A stretch of DNA of 53,097 bases from Hymenobacter rubidus (GCF_016734815.1 NZ_JAERQF010000037.1:1-53097), one strand, 5' to 3'. Counted from the stretch's first letter, positions 1 through 8,124 are shown. Notes: a model not told the origin generated them from the sequence alone. Program-made: numbers and translations.

Positions 1-24
1 ACGGCGGGTGCGTTTGGGACTCAT
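1..24 (-). CDS. Possible start of an IS3-type OrfA transposase (first 8 codons only)
   Basis: The minus strand from 24 reads MSPKRTRR before the window ends. A run of Lys/Arg residues right after the start is usual for the helix-turn-helix OrfA of IS3 elements, and the position just inside a putative inverted repeat fits. Eight residues cannot prove identity. Confidence 0.25.
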
Positions 25-77
25 GGCGTTGACTAAGATAGCCCGCCTTAACTGTCCAACTATTGGGGAGTACTACA
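1..77 (-). mobile_element. End of an IS3-family-like insertion sequence (partial, runs off left edge)
   Basis: Read on the minus strand, positions 77-53 give TGTAGTACTCCCC followed by AATAGTTGGACA. This resembles the terminal inverted repeats of IS150-group IS3 elements, which typically carry AAGTTGGACA after a C-rich block. An ATG follows at 24 on the same strand and opens a basic peptide, as IS3 OrfA proteins do. Only one end is in the window, so the family call rests on recall of the repeat pattern and cannot be tested here. Confidence 0.4.
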
Positions 78-79
78 AA

Positions 80-106
80 GGTCCTTCGCTGCGCTCAGGA
101 TGACAA
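80..106. repeat. Half copy of the dispersed palindrome family
   Basis: CTTCGCTGCGCTCAGGATGA matches only the right arm of the palindromes found at 8887-8984 and elsewhere. The left arm is absent, and the IS3-like end stops at about 77, so the copy was probably cut by that insertion. Confidence 0.55.
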
Positions 107-256
107 CGATTTTGACTTTCTAAACAGCTTCACTTATATCTAATCTCTGAAGCAACACTTAATACCAAGCAACATGCTCTATTGGCTAATATTCTGAACT
201 ACTACACATACTAGAGAGTATAGCCTCAGTAGTTGATTCCTTCTGCTGCATTCCTA

Positions 257-1453
257 ATGGCTAATAAATTGCCCTACGCTGACTTACCTATTCCTTCCAT
301 AGCAACTGCTGAGCCCGCTCCTTTTAACACATTATTACTTACAAAGGCCGAGGCCGAAGCCGCCAAACTAGCGCCGCAGCTGTTCGTCCAAGCCGCGGCC
401 ACCGATGTGGCAGGGGGCTTTCCCACGCAGGAATTCGATTGGCTGCGGGCGGCGGGTCTGCTCACGGCGGCCCTGCCGGCCGCGCTGGGCGGCGCCGGGC
501 TCGATACGCCAGCGGCTACGCTGCCGCTGTTGCGGGTGCTTCAGCACATTGGGCGCGGCAACCTGGCGGTGGGCCGCGTGTATGAGGGGCACGTGAATGC
601 TTTGCTGTTGATTCAGCAACTCGCAAGTGCAACCCAACTGATGCGCTACGCGGCCGATGCCCGCGCAGGCCTGCTCTTTGGCGTCTGGAATACCGAAGAC
701 CCGGCCGAGGGCGTGCGCCTCGAACCCTTGCCAACCGGCGGCTACCGGCTGCACGGGGCCAAGACCTTTGCCTCCGGAGCGGGCCATTTGGCGCGGCCCC
801 TCATCACCGGGGCCTTGCCCGATGGCCAAGGCTGGCAATTGTTTGTGTTGCCGGCCGACCAGCAGGTTCCGGGGCTGGACCGCTCTTTCTGGCGGCCGCT
901 GGGCATGCGCGCCACGGCCAGCTTCCGAGCCGATTTGACCGGCCTGGAAATTGGACCAGAAGACCTGATTGGCCTGCCCGACGCTTATTACCAGCAGCCG
1001 GCGTTTAGCGGCGGGGCCATCCGGTTTGCGACTGTGCAGCTGGGCGGGGCCGAAGCTGTGTTTGAAGAAACCCGGCGTTTCCTGCGCGACCTGGGCCGTA
1101 CCGACGACCCTTACCAGCGGCAGCGCCTGGGCGAAATGGCCATCCTGCTGGAAAGCGGCCGGCAGTGGGTGCGCGGCGCGGCCGAGCACGCGGCCCGCCC
1201 CGAAGCGGCCACGCCCCAGGGCGCCGAAGCCACCGTGGCCTACGCCAACATGATGCGGACGGCCATCGAGAAAATCTGCCTCGACATGCTGCAGCTAGCC
1301 GAGCGTAGCGTGGGCGCCCGCGGCCTGCTCCAGCCCCTGCCCTTCGAGCGCCTGCACCGCGACCTGACCCACTACCTGCGCCAGCCCGCTCCGGATGGGA
1401 CGCTGGCCGACGTGGGCCGTTTTGTACTCGAGGGTAAGAATTTCGTAGGCTAG
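257..1453 (+). CDS. Acyl-CoA dehydrogenase family protein
   Basis: A 398-residue protein with the layout of the acyl-CoA dehydrogenase fold: a helical N-terminal domain (about 30-130), a beta middle domain (about 135-240, including GYRLHGAKTFASGAG, where family members bind FAD and substrate) and a C-terminal four-helix bundle (about 250-380). I could not place the catalytic glutamate with confidence. ATG 257 is preferred to the in-frame TTG at 233. It is the first of three co-directional genes (27-bp gap to the PIG-L gene), and a GT2 gene converges on the third. This company suggests modification of a lipid or glycolipid rather than beta-oxidation, but that is inference. Confidence 0.72.
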   Translation: MANKLPYADLPIPSIATAEPAPFNTLLLTKAEAEAAKLAPQLFVQAAATDVAGGFPTQEFDWLRAAGLLTAALPAALGGAGLDTPAATLPLLRVLQHIGRGNLAVGRVYEGHVNALLLIQQLASATQLMRYAADARAGLLFGVWNTEDPAEGVRLEPLPTGGYRLHGAKTFASGAGHLARPLITGALPDGQGWQLFVLPADQQVPGLDRSFWRPLGMRATASFRADLTGLEIGPEDLIGLPDAYYQQPAFSGGAIRFATVQLGGAEAVFEETRRFLRDLGRTDDPYQRQRLGEMAILLESGRQWVRGAAEHAARPEAATPQGAEATVAYANMMRTAIEKICLDMLQLAERSVGARGLLQPLPFERLHRDLTHYLRQPAPDGTLADVGRFVLEGKNFVG

Positions 1454-1479
1454 CAGTTGAACGCCCTAGCTTATTTGCC

Positions 1480-2238
1480 TTGCCTGAAAACGAACTTCCT
1501 TTTGCTGAATATTCTGTGCGGCCGGCCAGCTTCGCTGCCACTCTCGGCCCCACGGTGGTGGTAGCGCCCCACCCCGACGACGAGGCGCTGGGCTGCGGCG
1601 GCTTGCTGGCTTTGCTAAGGCAAGCTAACCAGCCAGTGGCCGCGGTGCTCGTCAGCGACGGCACCATGTCGCACCCCAACTCCACCGCTTTTCCGGCTCC
1701 GGCGCGGCGCGCAGTGCGGGAAGCCGAATTTCACCACGCCCTCACCATTCTGGGAGCCGCTGCTGCCGCGCCGCTGCTGCTGGGCCTGCCCGATAGTCGG
1801 GTTCCGGCCGCAGCTCATGAACCCGGTTTTGCCGAAGCGGTGGGCCGGTTGCGGCAGTTTCTGGAACAGCACCGAGCGGCTACCGTGCTGGTGCCCTGGC
1901 GGCGCGACCCACACCCCGACCATCGCGCCACGGCCGCGCTGGTGCAAACGGCATTAGCGGATATGGCGCGCCCGCCACGCCGCCTTGAGTACGTGGTATG
2001 GGCCTGGGAGCGCGCTGCTGCTGAGGACCTGCCCACCGCCGAAGATGGCGTGCGCGGCTTCCGGTTAGACATTGGTGATGTAATGACCCAGAAGCGGCGG
2101 GCTATTGCGGCGCATCGCTCGCAGGTGGCGCCGGGTGTTTTCGTCGATGACTCCGACGGTTTTTTGTTGTCGGATGAGATGCTCGCGCATTTTGAGCGGC
2201 CGTATGAAGTTTTCTTTGAATCAGCCTCCACTACCTGA
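1480..2238 (+). CDS. PIG-L (LmbE-like) family deacetylase
   Basis: A 252-residue protein with both zinc-site signatures of the PIG-L fold: PHPDDE near residues 30-35 and PHPDH near 145-149. Family members are metal-dependent N-deacetylases acting on N-acetylglucosaminyl conjugates and related amides. No signal peptide is seen, so it is probably cytoplasmic. The start appears to be TTG at 1480; no ATG in the same frame precedes the zinc motif. It lies 5 bp before the methyltransferase ORF, which indicates co-transcription. The natural substrate is unknown; with the neighbouring GT2 enzyme, a sugar-containing lipid is an attractive guess. Confidence 0.82.
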   Translation: MPENELPFAEYSVRPASFAATLGPTVVVAPHPDDEALGCGGLLALLRQANQPVAAVLVSDGTMSHPNSTAFPAPARRAVREAEFHHALTILGAAAAAPLLLGLPDSRVPAAAHEPGFAEAVGRLRQFLEQHRAATVLVPWRRDPHPDHRATAALVQTALADMARPPRRLEYVVWAWERAAAEDLPTAEDGVRGFRLDIGDVMTQKRRAIAAHRSQVAPGVFVDDSDGFLLSDEMLAHFERPYEVFFESASTT

Positions 2239-2243
2239 GTTTC

Positions 2244-2840
2244 ATGAACCAAAACCAGCCCAACACCCTGCCGCCGGAATACTTTGACCACGTATACCAG
2301 GCCAACCGTGACCCCTGGGGTTTCGAAACCAGCCCGTATGAGCGGGAGAAATACGCCACTACCCTGGCGGCCCTTCCCCGTCCGCAGTATAGCGAGGCGT
2401 TTGAAATTGGTTGCTCGTTGGGGGTGCTGACCGCGCAATTGGCGCCGCGCTGCGGCCACCTGTTGGCGGTGGACGTGAGCGAGGCGGCACTGGCACAAGC
2501 TCGAGCGCGCTGCGCCGCCTTGCCCCAGGTTGAAATCAAGCAGCTCCGGGTGCCCGAGGAATTTCCCGACCAATCGTTCGATTTAATTCTGCTCTCGGAA
2601 GTGGGCTATTATTGGGCTCCGGCTGATTTAAGTCGGGCTGCCGATTTGCTGATAAACAACCTGGTACCAGGCGGCCAGCTGCTGCTGGTGCACTGGACGC
2701 CGCCCGTGCATGACTACCCCCTGACGGGCGACGACGTGCACGAATTTTTCCTCGAAAAAACAGCCGACGATGGCCCACTGCGCCACCTCACCGGGCAACG
2801 ACACTCCACCTATCGGCTCGACTTGCTGGAGAAGCGCTAG
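2244..2840 (+). CDS. Class I SAM-dependent methyltransferase (NodS-like)
   Basis: A 198-residue protein starting with ATG at 2244, 5 bp after the PIG-L stop. Motif I is EIGCSLG (54-60), followed by an acidic residue in LLAVDVS that should bind the SAM ribose. The N-terminal DPWGFETSPYEREKY pattern is typical of NodS-like methyltransferases, which in rhizobia N-methylate a deacetylated glucosamine. A NodS-like enzyme directly after a deacetylase is therefore suggestive of deacetylation followed by N-methylation, though this is inferred from family knowledge only. Its 3' end overlaps the convergent glycosyltransferase gene by 53 bp. Confidence 0.8.
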   Translation: MNQNQPNTLPPEYFDHVYQANRDPWGFETSPYEREKYATTLAALPRPQYSEAFEIGCSLGVLTAQLAPRCGHLLAVDVSEAALAQARARCAALPQVEIKQLRVPEEFPDQSFDLILLSEVGYYWAPADLSRAADLLINNLVPGGQLLLVHWTPPVHDYPLTGDDVHEFFLEKTADDGPLRHLTGQRHSTYRLDLLEKR

Positions 2841-4077
2841 CTCCTTCCTGGCTGAGCGCCAGGGCTGATGCATGCTGTTGAATAAGCGTGGGCAGCAGCA
2901 GCAGGGCCTGGGTCAGTGGGATGGGTTCTACTTGGGGCAGCCGGCCATTGTTCATCACCCAGTCCCATAGCTTGCCAAAGGCCGACGCGCGCCGCACGCG
3001 TGCCAGCAATACGGCGGCCGGCAGGCCCAGAAGGGTCGCCAGCGCAGGCGACTCTTGCGTGGGGCCGCTAGCCCAATACGTCCGCACCTGGCGGCGCAGT
3101 TGCCACAGGGCCGCCAGATGTGCCGGATTGGCCACTTGGGGCTCGCGCCGCTGGTGGCTCATGTGCAGCCATTCGCGGAGCTGCCACGACAGGCCCACTT
3201 CTACCCGCCCCTGCCGCCGGGCCGAGGTAAGCACCTGCACTTGCGGGCTGTGGCGCAGGCCCAAATCGTGCCGCCGCAGGGCTTGGCAGAGGGCTTCGTC
3301 TTCCAGAAACCGAACCTCGGGCAAGCCCCCAACCTGCCGGTAGGCGCGCGCCGTGAGGGCCAGACTAGCCCCAAAATGCTGGTGGTGGCGCGGCCACGGG
3401 TCTACTGGCGCGGGGTCAAGCAAGTCCTCCAGGCGGGCGCAAAGCTGCCGGTAGGCCGCGTCGCGCACCTGAATGCGGCGCAGTGGCAGCAGCGCCGGGC
3501 CATTCATTGCCGTGAGAATGCGGCCTCCCACCGCGTCGGCACCGGCCAGGACTTCGGCCTGGATGGCCGCCAGCCACGTAGGAGCCACGCGGGTGTCGGC
3601 ATCGGTGCTGGCGATGATGCCGGCGGGGCGGCCCACCTGTTCCAGCCGGGCGCAGGCCTCATCCATAAGCAAACGGCGCGCCCGGCCAACGTGGGCCTTG
3701 GCAGCGGGCAGGCACAGCTCGGCAGCATGAAGCACGAGGTTCGGAAACTGCCGGGCCTGCTGGCGCACCACGGCGGCGGTGTGGTCGGTGCAATTATTGG
3801 CCAGCACAATGACTTCGTAGCTGCCCGCGAGCAAAGGCAGGCCGCGCAGGTCGGTTTGGTTGGCCAGGGCGGCCAGGGTGGCGGGCAGGTTATCTACTTC
3901 GTCTTTGGCCGGGATAATGACGCTTATCCGCAACTCGGCACGGGGCGGCGGCAACTGTTGGTGCAGCAGCCGGGCGCAACGTCCCCGGCGCGGCGGAGTC
4001 AGTAGTAGTGGCAGTGCCGGAGTGGTAGCAGTGGCCTCGTGGGCAGCGAGGAAGCGGGCGGGCGTAGCGTGGTTCAT
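2788..4077 (-). CDS. Glycosyltransferase family 2 protein
   Basis: A 429-residue GT-A type enzyme. ISVIIPAKDE (51-60) is the nucleotide-binding first strand, VLANNCTDHT (91-100) follows, and STDADTRV (158-165) supplies the DxD metal site. The C-terminal half contains hydrophobic stretches but no clear multi-pass membrane domain. ATG 4077 is preferred to an in-frame TTG at 4095. The gene is convergent with the methyltransferase and overlaps its end, which ties it to the preceding three genes. Donor and acceptor cannot be told from the sequence. Confidence 0.8.
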   Translation of the reverse strand: MNHATPARFLAAHEATATTPALPLLLTPPRRGRCARLLHQQLPPPRAELRISVIIPAKDEVDNLPATLAALANQTDLRGLPLLAGSYEVIVLANNCTDHTAAVVRQQARQFPNLVLHAAELCLPAAKAHVGRARRLLMDEACARLEQVGRPAGIIASTDADTRVAPTWLAAIQAEVLAGADAVGGRILTAMNGPALLPLRRIQVRDAAYRQLCARLEDLLDPAPVDPWPRHHQHFGASLALTARAYRQVGGLPEVRFLEDEALCQALRRHDLGLRHSPQVQVLTSARRQGRVEVGLSWQLREWLHMSHQRREPQVANPAHLAALWQLRRQVRTYWASGPTQESPALATLLGLPAAVLLARVRRASAFGKLWDWVMNNGRLPQVEPIPLTQALLLLPTLIQQHASALALSQEGASASPASRADRWSVVAR

Positions 4078-4211
4078 GAGCCCGGTGTACGCCAAGTGCA
4101 GCGAAAGGATAAGGCCCAGCTTTTACTACCGCGGCAAACACCGCTTTAAGGCCAGATAAAATCCATTGTTTATTAAAGCATGCAATCGATAAATGCTTGA
4201 TTGGCAACAAC

Positions 4212-5342
4212 CTAAAAAGCTTCGCCAATACTGAAATATACGCCCGAAGAACCTCCACGGCCTACACCGTAGTCGAGCCGGGCATTGAGGCGGTCGTGCC
4301 GGTTGAACTGGAAGCGAATGCCGCCCCCGCCTGCCACCTTCAGTCCGCCTTCGCCAAATGAATCCAGCGAGTCGCCTACCTGCCCGATACCGCCAAAGAC
4401 GGCCCCGTTGAGGCGCCAAAACAGGTGGTGACGGACTTCGGCCTGCGCGGCCAACAGCTGCCGGTCGCGGTAACGGCCTTCGTAGTAGCCCCGCAGCTGG
4501 CTGGCCCCGCCCAGGTTGGCCAACTCCCGGAACGGCACGTAGCCCCCATGAAACTGCGCCAGCAGCTGTAGAGCCAGGATGGTTCGCTCGGAACGGAACA
4601 ACGGCTGAAAATGGCGCGCATCGAGTTGGTAGCGGCCGAAGGCATTGTCGCTACCCAGGGCCCCACCATTAAACAGTGCACTTACTTCCAGATAGTTGCC
4701 ATGAAAGGAACTTAGGATATTGTCGCGGTTATCGTAAAGAAAAGATGGGCCGATACCTGAGCTGACGGTGGTTTGGGTGCGCTCGCGCAACGGCCGGAGT
4801 TCGAGGGGGCTAGGGCGGCCATCCTCGGTGCCGGTATTGATGCGCACATCGCTCAGGTTGGTAAGGCGGTACTGCAGCCCGGCAAACAAGTGTGGCACCA
4901 CCCGGCGTAATACCCGTTGGTTGAAGATGAGCAAGCTGTATTGAATTTTGGAATTATCATCCAAGGCCGTACCGGGACCGAAACCGTAGTAGTTAACCGG
5001 AAAGGCATAGTAGTAGCTTAATTCACCGGAGATGATTAACTTTTCGCCAGCCGTGAAGATGTTGTGCGTGAGCTGAATAGCCGACTGCTTTTCGGTGGTG
5101 CGGTATAGCAGCAGCCGTGCGTTCGACGGTCGCGTGAGGGTGTCGGCCCCCAACCGGTACACGGGCAGAATGGCCAGCCCGTAACCAAAACCGGTCTCGG
5201 GCTGCGAAAACAGGATGGGGAATGGGATAAAGCTCGGTTTATTGGGCGGGCTCGACTTGGGCTGTGGAGCGGGCTCAGGGGTTTGGGCCCCGGCCAAAAA
5301 GCTGCTCAGCACAAGGCTGAGGAAGAAGATAGTCACACGCAT
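4212..5342 (-). CDS. D15-type (BamA/TamA-like) outer-membrane barrel protein
   Basis: A 376-residue protein with a signal peptide (MRVTIFFLSLVLSSFLAGAQ) and a short Pro/Ser-rich linker. It then has alternating amphipathic strands typical of an Omp85-type barrel (for example GFGYGLAILPVYRLG and GGGIRFQFNRHDRLNARLDYG) and ends in phenylalanine, the usual outer-membrane targeting residue. No POTRA repeats are seen, so it is a barrel-only member rather than BamA. Its C-terminus (SIGEAF) and strand pattern match the next gene, pointing to tandem duplication. Role unknown. Confidence 0.75.
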   Translation of the reverse strand: MRVTIFFLSLVLSSFLAGAQTPEPAPQPKSSPPNKPSFIPFPILFSQPETGFGYGLAILPVYRLGADTLTRPSNARLLLYRTTEKQSAIQLTHNIFTAGEKLIISGELSYYYAFPVNYYGFGPGTALDDNSKIQYSLLIFNQRVLRRVVPHLFAGLQYRLTNLSDVRINTGTEDGRPSPLELRPLRERTQTTVSSGIGPSFLYDNRDNILSSFHGNYLEVSALFNGGALGSDNAFGRYQLDARHFQPLFRSERTILALQLLAQFHGGYVPFRELANLGGASQLRGYYEGRYRDRQLLAAQAEVRHHLFWRLNGAVFGGIGQVGDSLDSFGEGGLKVAGGGGIRFQFNRHDRLNARLDYGVGRGGSSGVYFSIGEAF

Positions 5343-5466
5343 AAAACAACGCCACCAGCAACGGAGACAGTGACGCCCGCAATCTACAATTATTATTTAT
5401 ATATTATATTTATTTATTCAAATTATTTAACTCAATCAATGAATCAGTTTAGGAAGTCGTTTCTGC

Positions 5467-5570
5467 CCGGTCCGACGCCCCCGGCGTCCGACCGGTCGCC
5501 GCAAGAACGAGACACGTCCGACCGGTAACCGACAACCGATTGGACGTCCAGGGCGTCGGACCGGTTGTCG
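5467..5570. repeat. GC-rich nested inverted repeats
   Basis: CCGGTCCGACGCCC at 5467-5480 is the exact reverse complement of 5551-5564. A second pair, CGACAACCG (5530-5538) and CGGTTGTCG (5562-5570), is nested at the right side, and GTCCGACCGGT recurs twice between. The block is far more GC-rich than its AT-rich left flank. It could be a structured RNA, a REP-like unit or a protein-binding site. Confidence 0.6.
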
Positions 5571-5666
5571 TTAATCTTCCTGAATAGCTTCATTATCAGC
5601 AGCATGAATAGCAACATATGCAGCCCAGGCTTACTTCAGTTGCGTAGTTGCTTGCTGCTTCCTCAG

Positions 5667-5721
5667 CCCATACACTCAACAGGCTCCCCTGCTAAGCAAG
5701 GGAGCCTGTTGAGTGTATGGG
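5667..5721. repeat. Perfect 22-bp inverted repeat (possible terminator)
   Basis: Arms 5667-5688 and 5700-5721 are exact reverse complements (CCCATACACTCAACAGGCTC begins the left arm), and the 11-nt loop can pair further (TGC/GCA). It lies about 60 bp past the stop of the minus-strand gene at 5783-7021. There is no T tract on either strand, so an intrinsic terminator of the usual kind is doubtful; an mRNA-stabilising 3' hairpin is another option. Confidence 0.6.
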
Positions 5722-5782
5722 CATCAACCAAACGCCAGCCGCTGTCTGGTAATCAGCGAATTTTATTTTGCAGACGACAGCG

Positions 5783-7021
5783 CTAGAATGCTTCCCCAAT
5801 GGCAAAGAGGATGCCCGGCGCGCTGCCTGTACCGCCAGCGTAGTCGAGGCGCAGGTTTACCCGGTCGCGCCGGATGAAGTTGAAGCGGATGCCCGCGCCG
5901 CCCGCGTACTTAGTATCGTTCAGGCTGAACTTGTCGATGTACTGGTTCACGTTGCCGACGCCGCCAAAAATGGCTCCGTCGATGCGCCAGAACAGCTTCT
6001 GCCGAATTTCGGCCTGGAACATTATCATCTGCCGGTCGCGGAAGCGCTGCTCGTAGATGCCGCGCAACAGGTTGGCGTTGTTGTAGAGCGTACCGCCCAG
6101 GTTGGCGCCCAAGCCCGCCAGTTCGCGGAACGGCACGTCGCCGGTATGGAACTGCCCGAGGAACTGCGCCGCCAGAATAGTCCGTTCGGAACCAAGCGGT
6201 TGGAAGTGGCGGGCATCGAGCTGGTAGCGCACAAACCGATAATCGGACCCCAGCCCCGTGCCATTGAACGTGGCCCCGAAGTCCAGCAAATTACCGTGGA
6301 AAGCCGCCAGCGGCACATCACGCGTGTCGTAGGTGACGACCGGGCCCAGGCCCGAAATCTGGGTATTCTGCCGCTCGCGGGCCGTCATGCGCCCTTCGTT
6401 GTAGAAGATGCTGGGGGTTTTGTTATCGGTAGCGGTGGCCGGGCCGTGCACGTCCGTGATTTTGGTGAAGCGGTACTGCGCGCCAAAAAACAGCTTAGGT
6501 GCAATCTGTTTCTGAATCCGCTGGTTGATAATGAATAGCTTGTAGTCGGTTTCCGACTCATTGGCGCTGGCAGTCCCGGCCCCTTTGCCGTAGTAATACA
6601 GCAGAATATCGTAGGCGCTGATTTCGCCATTCAGGTAGAATTTCTCGCCGGGCGTGTACACCGAATGCACCAGCTGAATCAGCGACTGACCTTCCGTAGT
6701 GGTCCAGTACTGCAGGCGGGCATTGGATGGGCGCGTAAGGGTATCCGACGAGAAGCGGCCACTCAACAGCGCCCCCAGGCCGTAGCCCAGGCCCGTTTCG
6801 GCCTGGTAAAACAACACCGGGATGGGCAGCAGCGTGAGTGTTTTATTCTTTCCCAGCTGGCCAAATGACTTGGGGCCACTCGCCGCCATTCGGGCCGACA
6901 GCGGCGCCAAGCCAGCACCGGCGCCAGGCGTATTGGAAACAGAATCGGGGGGGGCCGCCGGGAGAGCAGCCGCCGAAGAGGCCAGCCCCATCAGAAGCAG
7001 GGCCGCGAGAGAAAAACGCAT
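5783..7021 (-). CDS. D15-type outer-membrane barrel protein (paralogue)
   Basis: A 412-residue protein with a signal peptide (MRFSLAALLLMGLASSAAA) and a low-complexity segment (24-45). The barrel that follows opens with LTLLPIPVLFYQAETGLGYG, split-matching the neighbour's FIPFPILFSQPETGFGYG. It also shares DARHFQPL, RTILA and the terminal IGEAF with the 4212-5342 product, so the two are clearly paralogues. It carries extra insertions such as the DVHGPATATDNKTPS loop. No POTRA domain is present. Location in the outer membrane is well supported; cargo or substrate is unknown. Confidence 0.75.
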   Translation of the reverse strand: MRFSLAALLLMGLASSAAALPAAPPDSVSNTPGAGAGLAPLSARMAASGPKSFGQLGKNKTLTLLPIPVLFYQAETGLGYGLGALLSGRFSSDTLTRPSNARLQYWTTTEGQSLIQLVHSVYTPGEKFYLNGEISAYDILLYYYGKGAGTASANESETDYKLFIINQRIQKQIAPKLFFGAQYRFTKITDVHGPATATDNKTPSIFYNEGRMTARERQNTQISGLGPVVTYDTRDVPLAAFHGNLLDFGATFNGTGLGSDYRFVRYQLDARHFQPLGSERTILAAQFLGQFHTGDVPFRELAGLGANLGGTLYNNANLLRGIYEQRFRDRQMIMFQAEIRQKLFWRIDGAIFGGVGNVNQYIDKFSLNDTKYAGGAGIRFNFIRRDRVNLRLDYAGGTGSAPGILFAIGEAF

Positions 7022-7136
7022 GGGAGCGGGTGTGAAAGACAGATGAATTACCCTATCAACGGATTATGCCGCGTCACGGTTGGCACGGGCAGAAAAGCCC
7101 ACGCTTTTAGGCAGCCCACGCCACAGCGCGGCAGCG

Positions 7137-7451
7137 CTACTCGTCAATGGCAAGGCGCTTTACCACTCGCCCACGGCCGAGGTGCTCGGCCACCAGTTCG
7201 GGCGCGTCGGCGGGGCGCACGTTGCCATACACGGTGCCTTCCGGATACACAATGAGGGCCGCTCCAGGGCCTTTTTTGCACTGCTTGCACAGGTCGAGGC
7301 AGTTGCAGGTTTGCACGCGCACCCGCTGCCGCTCGCCCCCACTTAGCAGCTTCTTTAGCCCCTGATATTTCAGCTCTTTTTTCAGGGCTTTGGCCACGTC
7401 CTCGCCCACGCCGGACTTCTGATTGGTACACACGAAAAGGCGGCGGGTCAT
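7137..7451 (-). CDS. Small [2Fe-2S] thioredoxin-like ferredoxin
   Basis: A 104-residue protein with Cys8 in the first strand (RRLFVCTNQ) and a cluster Cys49, Cys51, Cys55 and Cys58 in TCNCLDLCKQCKKGP, followed by ALIVYPEGTVYGNV. This matches the thioredoxin-like [2Fe-2S] ferredoxin fold also found in NuoE-type subunits and Shethna-like proteins. ATG 7451 is used; the in-frame TTG at 7457 is less likely. It is probably a cytoplasmic electron carrier. It stands alone, with a palindrome (7493-7587) upstream. Confidence 0.78.
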   Translation of the reverse strand: MTRRLFVCTNQKSGVGEDVAKALKKELKYQGLKKLLSGGERQRVRVQTCNCLDLCKQCKKGPGAALIVYPEGTVYGNVRPADAPELVAEHLGRGRVVKRLAIDE

Positions 7452-7492
7452 GGGCAAAAGGGTATGAGGGTATTCTTGCTCAACTAAAAACG

Positions 7493-7587
7493 GTCATGCT
7501 GAGCGCAGTCGAAGCATCTCGCGTGCAGGAGTAATCAATGCCATTGCAACGAAGCGGTGGAGATGCTTCGACTGCGCTCAGCAGGAC
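7493..7587. repeat. Dispersed palindrome, copy B
   Basis: Arms 7493-7520 and 7560-7587 are reverse complements apart from one position (GTCATG against CAGGAC). The core is GAGCGCAGTCGAAGCATCTC. About 39 bp of unpaired sequence lies between the arms. It sits upstream of the [2Fe-2S] gene and downstream of the ArsR-type gene. Confidence 0.85.
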
Positions 7588-7654
7588 GGGCTGGTTGTGG
7601 TTTACTCAAAAATCTTCCAGAACCGCGAACAGCATTCGCCATCCCTGCTAATAC

Positions 7655-8050
7655 TTACCCTCCAGCGCCGCCGTGCCAGTGCCGGTTTTGCAGCTTATAC
7701 GCGGCCAGCTCGCGGTTCGACCACAGGGTTTGGTACACCTGCTGGTCGCGGAGCAGCTGGGGGTCTTTTTCCATGAATGTCAGCAGCTCCTGTACCAGCT
7801 CGGCCTTTTCTTCTTTCAGGAAGTAGTACATCCAGTTATCGAGCCGGCGCATGTTCACCAAACCTGCATTCTTCAAGTACGATAATTGCCGGCTGGTTTT
7901 GGTTTGGGTGAAATCCAGCACTTGTTCGAGGTCGGCCACCACCATTTCCTTGTTGCGCCACAGCAAATGCAGGATGCGCACCCGGCTTTCATCGCCTAAT
8001 GATTTAAAAAGTTGCTGCCCAAAAGCAACCGTGAAATGTTTCAAGCGCAT
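7655..8050 (-). CDS. ArsR-type winged-helix transcriptional regulator
   Basis: A 131-residue protein. FKSLGDESRVRILHLLW (about 15-31) is the typical opening of an ArsR winged helix. VVADLEQVLDFTQTKTSRQLSYLKNAGLV (about 37-65) is the helix-turn-helix with recognition helix, and the following strands form the wing. No ArsR metal-binding CVC box is seen, so the inducer is not obviously a metal. ATG 8050 is chosen over longer in-frame starts because it begins the conserved domain and lies 43 bp inside a good minus-strand -7 box (8093-8100). It is divergent from the CarboxypepD-reg gene and could control it. Confidence 0.8.
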   Translation of the reverse strand: MRLKHFTVAFGQQLFKSLGDESRVRILHLLWRNKEMVVADLEQVLDFTQTKTSRQLSYLKNAGLVNMRRLDNWMYYFLKEEKAELVQELLTFMEKDPQLLRDQQVYQTLWSNRELAAYKLQNRHWHGGAGG

Positions 8051-8092
8051 CTGCTGTCTGGGAAGGGCGGATGTCCTTCGTTCCTTTCCGCC

Positions 8093-8100
8093 CAAAGTTA
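8093..8100 (-). promoter_or_regulatory. -7 promoter box for the ArsR-type gene
   Basis: CAAAGTTA on the plus strand reads TAACTTTG on the minus strand, an exact match to the Bacteroidota TAnnTTTG box. It is about 43 bp upstream of ATG 8050. No clear -33 TTTG was found. Confidence 0.5.
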
Positions 8101-8124
8101 CTATCGGCCCCGAACCCGGCGCCG

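Larger units (their letters stand above)
5343..5782. other. 440-bp intergenic spacer between two D15 paralogues, rich in palindromes
   Basis: No convincing gene. The first 110 bp are AT-rich (TATTTATATATTATATTTAT). A GC-rich structured block follows at 5467-5570 and a near-perfect hairpin at 5667-5721; both are listed separately. The short ORF at 5565-5786 has no coding character. Confidence 0.6.

Noticed and set aside
3055..4005. 316-codon plus-strand frame
   Set aside because: Antisense of the GT2 gene; no recognisable motif, and codon composition is that of a shadow frame.
5565..5786. 73-codon plus-strand frame
   Set aside because: It runs through the 22-bp hairpin and has no coding character.
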